DNA of 64,000 nt, taken from Heligmosomoides polygyrus polygyrus. Lineage: Eukaryota > Nematoda > Chromadorea > Rhabditida > Heligmosomidae. This document shows positions 44,291 through 56,200 of this stretch, one piece after another. Location: positions 62,344,969-62,408,968 of the forward strand of contig OX377205.1 in assembly GCA_947396885.1 (NCBI GenBank), in the 5' to 3' direction. The notes under the pieces are model-generated. The model was not told the DNA's origin. It did no database searches and saw nothing but the letters and a program-made list of their open reading frames with translations. Within the stretch, counting starts at the first letter, position 1. Every line of letters starts with the position of its first letter. Position numbers and translations under genes: made by a program.

Positions 44291-47200
44291 CAGCCTGTAA
44301 TAAATCAGTGTTTTTGAAGGATTGGTCAGTACTTACGCTAGCAGGTTCTATAGGACCTATCCTTATCTGGAGAAACTATACATTGTTCGCCTGCTTAGGC
44401 ATCGGTTTCATCGAATTTGTCCAAAACCTCCAGCAGCTGCCCCGTGAGGTGAGTAAGGGAATCCATCTCCGTAAGAGGGGGAACTGCCGCTTCGGAGTTG
44501 CACCTCCCCGATGGGGATGCATTCCTTTCCCGAATATTATTAGTGGAATGCTTGTACAACATATCAGGACCTCTGCTGCAAGGCGACTTCTTGGCAGACG
44601 CTTGTCTAACATTGATCATCATACATCACGCATCAATATGCAGTCTACAAAAAATATTTGACGGAAATTTCCTTATTAGCCTATTCATGGAAAAAAAGAG
44701 CCTCCGGTCTTCGTAATTGTCAAGGCTTCTCTATAAGTCGGTTGAGGTGTGAATGGAGGAAAAGTGCCGAGAATCGAGGATGACTGCAACGCCAATTTAA
44801 TGCCATCAGACAACCCCTGCGGACGGTTAGGACGTCTGCGGAGGCACGACGGTAGCAATGCTGATACGATGCAAAAGCTGTGAATTGCAAATGAGGCAGC
44901 TGCTTACACCACACTACTGGACGACACAATTCGAGAAGGAAACTCGCCGTTTTTCCGGAGGTCATAGTTGAGACATTGGAGATTAGTCGACGAGTTCCGT
45001 AACATCCGCACACAACGAGAAGCTCGGCCAGGACCACAATAGTGGCTGCCGCTGGTGCTACGTTCGTCTCTAGACTAATCTGGACGATATAGCAGGTCTG
45101 GAATGCTGAACACTGGTTACTTTGAAGGGAATAACGGTCATAGAAAGCTCTTACTGGGCAGGTGAACAGAAGAGATAGGATTGCAGCCGCCAAGCAAATC
45201 AGAAAAAGTAGGCTTGTCCTGACAGCCTTGGTGGGTACAAAGCCGGTATAATCTAATATTGTTGCGAGAATAATTTCTATACGTATGATCTGAATCAGCT
45301 AGAATTTGCAGTGCACTATATCGAAACTTCATAAAACAGTCCAAGTTGTCGTGTAATAATATGTAATACTCTTTTTCTTACCATTATCAGGAAAAAGTGG
45401 CATTTTCGCTTCCTCTACTTGAAAGGCAAGGTCGATTGCGATTTATGAATGTGGTTTTCAACAAAGTGGATAGGGTGTGAAGATAGAGCGGGCCGCTACA
45501 AATTTGAGTGGAAGGCTTTTGGACGTGTCGCGACACCGTAATGATGCCTTCGTTAGATCATGTGCCAGTAGAGAAGAGCTGAGACTGAGCAAGAGCAGGA
45601 ACTCCGAGCCAAATTTGGTTCAGGTTGATTAGACGGGCCACATCTCGTGGTTAGCAGTCGCCCCCCATTGATGAAGTGTTGCCCAGCACGGACGCGTGTA
45701 TTTTAGCAGGAACTCAGATCGGCAATGTTTTCAACCCCGCAGACAAGAGAGATGTGCGACCACTTCCATCACATGAGCGTACTTAGCGCGTTTACACTGC
45801 ACTTCGACTACAGTTTCGCATGCAAGGGCCTGCTCCTTCATGAAATTTGGCATCAGTTCACTGATCCCATCGGAATACCAGCTTGAGGAAAAAAATCGTG
45901 CTTCCATGTGAACAGGTCCGCACTATGTAACGTTTGGAAGTACGCTTGGTTCGCCAAATCACCACTATTTCGTTTATCCAATTTATGTGTCAATCACAAG
46001 CGTTAATACGATAAGAAAACAACAGTGTATAAAAACAATATATCTACAGTCATTCAGATGCAGCATTCAGTTCAGAACAATAACCTGCTTAGAACCCACC
46101 TTTGTAGTCATTGTGGCAAAGATGCCGAAAATGGTGAACATAACGGTGAGAGCTGATTGAAAATCATCAAATATACTCAGTGATCCAAGAAACATCGAAA
46201 AATTCCTGGCACCAGCGCGATTGGCCTTGTTGGAAAAGTCACCCAGGTCATCATCTTAAAATTTCTTGCATATGTCCCATGCTGAAGCAGTAACCACAGA
46301 TACAAAGACAATTATATCCCTGCTCTATGTTGTCGGCTCACAACCTTGATGATGGCAGTTGTTATTGCGAAATGCTTCTGAGGACAGATTGAGTTAACTC
46401 ACTCTGACTTCACCACTTCTCGTCGAGTTTACCCCATGCGTTTCCTGGCTTCGTAGTTTCAGCCGAGTGCACTTGCTTCTTGAGCTCCTTGCTCTTCACC
46501 TAGCACGTACAAGCGTACAGGTCTGACCGCCGTCTTGTATAGTTTTCCTTTGAAGTTGCTGAAGAGTGTATGGGCACATGTGATTGCATTAACACTGGCT
46601 ACTTGATTCATGCCCATTTTATCCACAAACTGACTACTGGCCTTCCTCTTAGGTAGCAGGCATCTTACACCACGAATCGACAGTTTTAGTTCGTCTAAAC
46701 TTTCGGTCGGCAACCATTGTTTCGGAAAGACAAACCCATTATAGTTCTGACTATACGGAATTTCTTTCCATATCTGCCAGTGAGTTCAACCTCAGAACCG
46801 CTCCTATTATGGGTGCTACTACGGCTGCTCATTTTCTACAATTCTCCTTGGTGGCCTGATGCTGGAGTGATGCTGCGTACGTAGACGGTTCCCTTCAGCT
46901 TTCTTCAAGAGACTTCAGTAGAATCCTGTTGTTTGTTATCAGAGTTCAGAGTTCACCTTCGGCGTATCTTGTTCGCTGTTGTCGTGGATAACTCACCTAG
47001 CTCGAACGTATAAACCGATTCACTTAAAGACTGATAGCAATTCTGGAATGACGTATATTCGCAAATGTGTTGGCTCACATATTAGCTTGAAATCTTGGTA
47101 AACTCCTCCCGATACTCCTAATATAAACGCGTCCTTAACCAAAGAATTTATACACGCTTGACACGCGAATATAACAATCGTTATGAAGGTGATGACCATC

Positions 47201-50200
47201 GAGTCTCTGAAAAGCGCGGCATGAAACAAATCTAAAGAAGGAAACTAAAAGCATTTTTATAACAACATATCTACATATACCGCCGACTTAGATCGCATCG
47301 GGACACAAAACACAACGAGACAAAAAAGAGTCATGAAACGTCAGAAATAGCAGACATTTATCCCACTTCCCAAAAAAAGCCGCAGCCTTTTTTTTGGCTG
47401 AGTAGAGGTATTCGGCATGAGTGATCCACAAAAATGGCTTTCAACTTACGTGACTAAATCGTTGAAAAAATAATTTTGGCTGCCAAGAAAAATCATTCCA
47501 CCGTACCCAAGCTGTGGAATAACAATTGCCTAAATGTTCGCTTTTCAAAAACGAGAATGGGCTGTCGCGCTTATTCCCTTGAAGTAGTACAATGTCTTGC
47601 CTAGGACATTTGCGTAGAGGACCTTTACTAAGTGCATTTTTCCCAATTAATAAAAGAAAATGAGGCTTGCATCAGGCACTTTCTCGCCAAGCTACTCGGA
47701 AAGTTCTGCTCGTTTTAGGGCGGAAAGATGTGCTATGATGTCACCTCGTTGTACGCCAACGTTACGAAACAGCGCCTTGCAGTTCATGTTTAGTCGCGAG
47801 ATCTTCGCGCAGAATACGAAGCATTTGTAAATCTCTACTGTCTGAGTGTAGCTCAGATAGTGAGGTTGTGAACGAGTTCCCTACGTGTAATACATTCAAG
47901 TGGGCAGCGGAGTAATAAAAGCAATTGGGATGTGGCTGTGGGGCAGGGATTGGTTCCTGGTCTGGAGGTTGTCTCCATGCCCTAGGAGGAAAAATCTATT
48001 TTGGAGCATATGCCGATATTTGACAGCAGGTATCTAGAATAGCGGTTTATATAGGGTGCGACAAAATAACGGAGGTAAAGTTTAATGTGTTCTGGCGCGA
48101 AAATGCTCTATCGTAAGACTTTCCTAGGAGAAATTTGTATAGCAATGAATTCGCCTTCTTTTTGTACTTCTGTTGTTTTACTAGCGTTTGCATTGCTTAA
48201 TTTGAACGTGTATTCAGAATGTTAGACGAAGGTAACACGACTGCTTGGTGCTTCATCGTCAAGGAAAGTGTCAGTGCGAAATCGCCAGTGGACCTCAACA
48301 GAATACACCGTCAACATTATTAGAAAGATCATCAAATTGCGGGTCAACCGAAAACCGGCCGGTCTTCTAGAAAAGCGCTCGTGAGATCGGAATTGTAACC
48401 GACTAAGGCGTCCAATTGCAAAAAAGGAATTCAATCTCAAGATCGCCAAAAAAGGCCAGCTGCTCACACACAACAATACGCCTGCACAACTCCAGCGATG
48501 TCGTCAACATGCTGCGGCGGCGCGCAACTCAAAATTGGAAAAATTGCCTTCACGGATAAGAGTTTGTTCTCTGTAGATCGAGCGAACGGCCAAAATGACA
48601 GAGTCTGGTCAGAAGAAGCTCCTGGCCACTCTTTCATCGTTTCTCACTGTTGAAACGCACAGCTGTGGTATGGTATGGGTCAGAATTCGCAGTCATGGCA
48701 AGACACGCCCAGTCTTCGTAGATCAGTGGCTCGGAACTAGCAAGGAAGTGTATCACAGCAAGATTTTAGAGAATGATGCCTCCTGGACCCATAAGCGTAT
48801 CGACAACCTGAGTTGGACGTTCCAGCACGATTCTGCTACAGCCAACAGTCCAAAAACGACGCAAGAGAGAGATCCAACTACTCAGGATGAGCTGCGTATT
48901 ATCGCCGAAAATTTCGTGGCACGTTTGAGACTGCGTATAATCGTGGCCACATCGTGACTGTCTGAGTATGCTATTACTTTAATAAATGTTCTATTAAAAA
49001 TGTTTGAGTTTGCTATTTTGCCGCTCCCTACACTGTGACCCTCTCAGAATGAAAGGCTGAGAGGGCCACAGTGTTGAGAGCAATCACCTGTACGCCTTTA
49101 GGACTAGGGCTGTGCGATGAAATGGCGTAGAGGCGGCTACCGTTGTGAATGTTTCCGATTTTTCCAGAAACTGAAGAAGGCCAAGGCGCCTCACCATTGT
49201 CAGCTAAGGGTCCTCGACCCCCGTTTAAAAGGCGCGCGCTACAGTAGGCGCGCGGGACCCGATGAGCGAAATACAGTGTTCCTGGCATAGAGAGAGACCA
49301 GGAGGGTCCCACGCAGATTTCTTTAGATTCGCGTCCATCGAGGTGCGCCCGCTTCCTCTGCCGACATCGGACGGGGTTTTTGTTTTTTGTTCTTCTTCGC
49401 CCATACTTCTGTGTCGTAGTTTTTTTGTCGTTAATAAAGTTTCGTGTTCTCCGCGTCGTGTTCGTGCTTGTACCCGGTGAATCCGTGGTGTATTTGACCG
49501 TGAGAGCCCGTGTGATATTTACATGGGGGCCGAACCACACGGACTGACATCGCCTCGATTCACTGTTGGATACTAATCTGAAGAGAAAGTGCAGCCTTAA
49601 TTCGTGAGACAGGGCGAATTAAGGGAGAGTGTAGTGAACAAGCTAATTCGTGGTACAGGGCGAATTAGTCTGAGAGGTGGTATTGAGTAGTGAAGATTAA
49701 CTGAGAGATCATCATCTGCAGTGGCCAGGGTTGATTGCCGGACATAGCCGAGAGACAGGAGTGGGCGTGAGCGAGGTGACTTTAAAGTGTGGGTGTGTGA
49801 GCGCGTGGCAAGGCGTGAGTCAATAGTGATTTCGCCTACAAAACCGTGCCGTTCGACTGTGCCAAAGTTTACCGATCGTACTCTGTGCGGCGTTATTGTG
49901 CTCGGATTGTGGTTAAGAGGTGCCACTTAATCTAAATTGATTTTTTTGTAGAAGTTCCAATGGAAGGAACCAACGGTGACATCAACATGATCGATTGCTC
50001 GGATGACGACGAAAGGGAGAACCGGTCCGTGAAATCAGTGAGTAGCTCGAAATGTTTTCCCGATATGTTGCTAATCGGTGAGCTAGAGGAAATTAAGAAG
50101 GCTTTGGAAGGCGTCCCGGAAGTAGTGAGGGAACAAATGGTGGAGCATAAAGTGTCACAAAGATACAAGGATAGGCACTCAGAGGTAGTTAAGAAAGAGG

Positions 50201-53200
50201 TAGACAGAGCGGGCGAAATGTTAGATAAAGTGATTAGCAATTGCAAGATGACTACCATACTGCACAGAAAATTACATGAAGTGTTGACTATAAGGGGGAT
50301 AGAGTCAGAAAGCGACTGGGATCAGTATGTCAAAACAATGGAAAGAGATGGAGAAATCCTAGCGGAAGTCTGTGATGCCTTGGAAACGGACATGTTACAG
50401 GTAGTCAGAGTAGCTCGTGAGGCAAAGGCTAGCCACGAGGCGTCGTTGAAATCCGGTGCCGAAAGCAGCCAGCGCAGTGATGTCAAGAAAGGTAATGAAT
50501 ACATCATCTCAGATTACGGTCACGACCTGGTACCACAACACACACGATTCCAGAATCAAGACTGCTTGACTGGAGCGTCCTCCGAGCGCAGATGGAGACA
50601 ATGTGCGGAGACGTCATGGGCGGACTGCGGAAGGCAACAAGGTCAGAACTTGGCTTTTGAAATGATGAGCGGGTTCCAATCTTTGTCCTGTGCCGACCCG
50701 GGCGTCTATAAAGGGAAAGAAAATGAGAATTTTAAAGAGTTTATTAGACGGTTCAGGAGGAAGTATCAGAGGGTGGTGTTTAGCGACCAGACACTGATTG
50801 AGATTCTGGGTGATGACCATTTGGGTGGCAGAGCAAAGAATGTCTTCCTGTCGCTACCTGTAGAGGTGAGACGTAAAGGATTTGAGGAAGTCGTGGTAGA
50901 ACTGGGTAAATTATTGGCGGAAGATTCGGTAGCGGGAAGAATGCGTGCCATTGCGGAGTTGCGCGAGCTGAAGATGCGCCCGCAGCAGGATGTAGCGGAC
51001 TTCTGTGTGGTGCTAGAGAAGCTCGGGAAAAGGGCTTATCCTGAAGGAAGTATCGAGGACCGGTCCTTAGAGTTTGCACACATCCTTTTGTCCAATCTCA
51101 GGGAATGGCCAGAGCACGTGCAACTTTTGAGTGCCCTTCACAGGGTAAAGCCTGGAAACGCCTATAACGAAGTTAAACAACTGGCACTAAACATTGAATT
51201 GTCACGGAGGATGTATGGTGGGTCAGAGTCGGTAAAGAAAGAGGCCCATAAAGACTGGAGGATAAGATCAAGGCAGTATAACTTCGACAGGTTAGACGCT
51301 GACAGAGGTAGGACGCTGACCTGGAAGGGAGAAGAAAAGAGCGAAGAGAGAGGCAACCGAGAGAGGGTTAGCAGTCAGGGGTTCAATCGACCAAGGCAGC
51401 ATGTCGAAGCAGACCGGAATGGAACTAAGCTGGGAGTTGGGAGTAGGAGCAACGACACTCGGAAGTGTTTCAATTGCTCACGGTACGGACATATAGGGAA
51501 GGACTGTCCACAGAGAAAGACCCAAGTAAAGCAGATAGGAGAGAAGGCACAGAGGTGCGTGGAAGATGGTAACCAGTGGATCTCTGAGATCATTACTAGC
51601 GCACGTAGCATGGGAGTGAAGACCGCAAAGGCAGTGGAGCAGAAGAAAGCACTGATTGGTGGGAAAATAGCTGTATGGGCTAAACTGCTAGATACCCGGA
51701 TACCTGCGTTGTTGGACACGGGATCCATGATTAGCATAGTACCAGTAGGGGTGCTTGCTAGAGCAAAAGATCGCGGATTCGATGTGGATAGCTTGGAAGT
51801 CATCCCAGCCAGGGAAAGGATGCCAGTGTACGATGCATCAAACAATGAGATGCAGTTTTTGGGTGCGACCAAAATCGAGGTACAGCTAGAGGAAGGAGGC
51901 AAGAGCGAAGTAGCATTCCACATTACAGATAGTCAGGAGGATGAGGTATTGCTAGGGACTAATGCATTGGAAGACTTGGGTGTGGAGCTAAAGATCGCTA
52001 AGCGGAGTACTGAGGAATCCATTAGAGGACAGCCCAGGTTCCGGAAGGTCACGGTGGCAAAAAGGATGTACATCCCGCCGCATGGATCAGGCGTAATCTC
52101 TGCGCGCTGTGAGGTGAAAGATGCGGAAGAAGGGGTTCTGTGGCCCATGAAAAGAGGTCTTGAGTGTGGAGTATTTAAAGTTAGAAATCAGGAGATTGCG
52201 GTACCGGTGTTGAATGATAGTGAGGAGCCAATGGTACTAGGAGAAGGAGAAGAAATAGGACACTGGGGAACGGAGAAGTGGAAGGAAAGTTGGGAAGAGT
52301 TTAACCCCCTCATGGTGGCCGATGGAGGGGAGAGGCTGAATGACGGTGAAGAGAGGAAGGCGCTACTCTATGACCAAATTACACGTAGCTCTAGCGTGGA
52401 GTGTCTTCCGGACGACATTAAAGGGCTACTGGATGAGTTCCCGGAAGCATTCTCGGTAGCTGACACGGAGTTGACGCAAACAGATGCGGTGGAAATGAAC
52501 ATTGACACGGGAGACCACAAGCCGGTAAAGATGAAGACGCGACCAGTCCCGCTTGGTATCCGGAAGAAACTTAAGGAATTGCTGGAAGACCTGCAAAAGA
52601 GAAAGATAATCGAGAAAAGCTCCTCTGAATGGGCATTCCCTATAGTCCTAGTAGAGAAAAAGGACGGAAGTCTTCGGCTGTGCGTAGACTATAGGGAGCT
52701 GAACAAAAAAATAAAGCAGGATTCGTATCCCTTACCGACTTTGGACGCAATTTTGCAGAATATGGCTGGGAAACGTTGCTTTTCAACGTTAGATCTGTGT
52801 AGCGGATATTGGCAGATCCCGCTGTCACCAGCAGCACGGGAAAAGTCGGCCTTCACCACGACGGAAGGGCTTTTCCAGTTCAGAGTAGTTCCATTTGGCC
52901 TCAGCACGAGCCCTGCTGTATTTCAAAGGCTAATGGATACAGTGCTTCACGACCTGATAGGGAACGAGGTCTTCTGTTACATAGATGACATAATGGTGTG
53001 TACGGATTCTAGAGAGCGACACCTGCATTTGCTACGGCAGATATTCAGTAGGCTACAAGAAGCAGGATTGAGGTTGAAAGCACAAAAGTGCGTGCTACTG
53101 CAAAAAGAAGTGAGCTTTTTGGGTCACGTTATTGACGCAGCGGGAGTGCACACGGACCCGAAAAAGGTGGAGGCTATTCTAGCGTACCCTGCACCGGTCA

Positions 53201-56200
53201 ACGTAAAGAGTTTGAGGACGTTTCTCGGCATGGCGTCGTTTTACAGAAAGTTCTGCCTAGGTTTTTCGAAGATAGCTGGCTGCCTGTTTGCCCTTACGTC
53301 ACCAAAGATGTCCTGGAAATGGACGTCAGAACATGATGAAGCGTTTAAGAAGGTCAAAGAGATGATAGCGTCGGCGCCTGTTCTTAGCCAACCAGACATT
53401 GAAAAGGCGAGAGATGGGACACGTCCCTTTGTGATTTGCACAGATGCCTCAACGGTAGGACTAGGAGCGGTATTGTCTCAAGAAGGGGATGATAAACAGC
53501 TACATCCCGTATACTTCGCGTCAAAAAGACTGAGCAATGCAGAGAGGCGGTACCACGTGACTGATCTCGAAGCACTAGCAGTTATTTTTGCGATAAGGAG
53601 GTTCCATATGTTCATCTATGGACTCCCCACGATTGTGTTAACGGATCATCAGCCCCTCACTGCTCTTTTTAAGAGAAACAACGTTTCGGCGCGGGTCTTA
53701 CGATGGTCACTAGAGATCCAAAGGTACAACCTTGAGATAAAGTACGTGAAGGGAAAGACCAACGTAGTCGCAGACGCGTTAAGCAGAGGTGCGGCAGGCT
53801 GGTCCAGTGTTGATTCTGTCACGGGAGTCGACGAGGCAGTAGTGAACGCTGTGCAGGCTAAGGTAGAAACAAAGTGGATGCGCGAGCTCAAGAAAGATGG
53901 TGATTTTGCTGAGATCATAGATGCGGTAAGCAGAGGCGAAACTGATGGTGTAAAAACGTGGTCAGGATCGAAAATCCCGGTTAGAATCGCCGATTTTGTA
54001 ATTGAAGACGGTGAATTAAAGATGTATTTGAGTGACGGTAACCTGGTGTACGTAGTCCCAAAGGCGGCAAGACGACAGATTTTTGAAGAAGCGCATTCCG
54101 GATTGTATGCGGGTCATTTTAGCTTCCATAAGCTGTATAACCGGCTGAGAAGGCAAATTTTCTGGCCCGGAATGATTCAGGACATCAGGAAATGGACCCG
54201 TGAGTGTCAGCAGTGCTTCGTGCACAACCCAAAATCGATGGTAACACCTCCACTCAAGCCGATAGTGGCGTGTGAACCATACGAGATCATCGGAGTAGAT
54301 ATCCTTGAGCTTGGCCCGACAACTAGTGGAAATCGCTACGCCGTGACGGTCATAGACCACTTTTCCAAGTTTGCAGCGGCGTATCCAGTAGCGGATAAAT
54401 CTGCTGAGACAGTGGCGAAAGTGCTTTTCACGAGGTGGATAGCTGATGGTTGCAGATGGCCAAAAACGGTAATATCCGACAAAGGTGGCGAGTTTGAAAA
54501 CAAGGTTTTGTCGGAACTGATGCGAATCACAAAGATTAACCATGTCACTACAAAGGGATACAACCCAAGGGAGAATNNNNNNNNNNNNNNNNNNNNNNNN
54601 NNNNNNNNNNNNNNNNNNNNNNNNNNNNNNNNNNNNNNNNNNNNNNNNNNNNNNNNNNNNNNNNNNNNNNNNNNNNNNNNNNNNNNNNNNNNNNNNNNNN
54701 NNNNNNNNNNNNNNNNNNNNNNNNNNNNNNNNNNNNNNNNNNNNNNNNNNNNNNNNNNNNNNNNNNNNNNNNNNNNTATTGACTCACGCTTATTTCAGTC
54801 GAATATCAACAACTGAAGAAGGAGAAGGAGTTGTTGATGGAGTGCAAACAGTCGAGATCGCGTCATGCCCCTGCCTGAAACTCTGCATTTCAGACTCGAT
54901 TGATTGTGTATGGGCTGAATGCTTGTAACAATCTTGTTACTACTTGGCTACATTAACCTGTACTGTGCTTCTTTCAACGCTTTCCGTCAACCAGTAGCTG
55001 CAATTATGCCGATTAACCTCTTCATTCAGCTTGAATGTTGTTTCGTCAGTCCACAGAATCCGTCTTGGAAAATGAGGCTCCTGCTCACATTTAAATTGCG
55101 AAATCAATAAAGTTGCACGCCGCGTGTCTTTCACACCATTCTCAGGTTCTCAACGTTGAAAGAAGCACAACACAGGTTAATAAGGTCAAGTAGTAACAAG
55201 GTTGTGACAAGCATGCAGCCCATGCACAATCAGTCCAGTCTGGAATGCAAGGTTTTAGGCAGTTGTATGGCGCAGTCGTGACTACTTACACGCAGCAAAA
55301 ATCTCGTAACCCTACGCTTTTATATGAGCTTCAAACATCTTCAAACGCTTCACTAGGAGCAATGTTAGAACCTTTCAAATAATACCTGCATTTTCTAGAA
55401 TGCCCTGCACTGTTTTCAAGCAATAGTGTGTTTTAGTTATAAACCTTAAAAGAAGTTAAAATCAATCGAAACGGCCACTTTGTGAAGAAATTTCGGCAAA
55501 CATTCAAGCAAAACACAATCAACAGAGTGTAAAATGCAAAATATCAGACGAGCACATGGCGCATTCCACACCACTCATACGTTCGAAAATTTCCATTTTC
55601 TTAGGCTTTCACGTGAGCTCTCAAATTCTTCGCTACCTTTACTGTGAGCAAAGTTATGACCTTTCAAACAGGGTATACACTTTTTGAGACACCCTGTATA
55701 TTTACATATATGCATGCATACCTACATGCATAAGGGCATACAGGGTGGCTCATTAAATACAAAAAAACACAATCGTATAAGAATGACAGGAGTGGACCGA
55801 ATTTGGTGCAATTTAAAACACTGTTTCAGCCACTTTGGTGTGATATGGACCTTAAGATCATGTAAGCTTTGCTCTCCTTGTTGCCGCACATCTTACGGAA
55901 TTTCAATCTTCATTTGTTCCAATAAGATATGTGACACCATTTTTCTTGAGCTGTGTAGAACACCACTCGCAACCGCAGTTGCCAGCGGCTACACAAGAAT
56001 GTGAGTTACACTCAGCAAGGCATTATACATTGGATCCGAATGAATCATTTTCGGTTTTCCGATTCGGATATTGCCGTTATCCGAATCATCCAAAAATCCG
56101 GAGTCCCCGAAATTGCCGTTATCCGAATCATCCAACTATCCGAAGATTTTCGATCGGATCCATTGTATCGAATGAATCATTTCGGATATCCGATTCGGAT

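Noticed and set aside
44376..44661. Candidate TM11 or C-terminal tail exon of the transporter
   Set aside because: Segments such as LTHLTGQLLEVLDKFDE are open, but phase and order do not fit between exon (k) and the TM12 candidate.
54577..54816. Continuation of gypsy Gag-Pol after the gap
   Set aside because: The gap length is conventional and the 13 codons beyond it belong to another element, so the apparent stop is meaningless.
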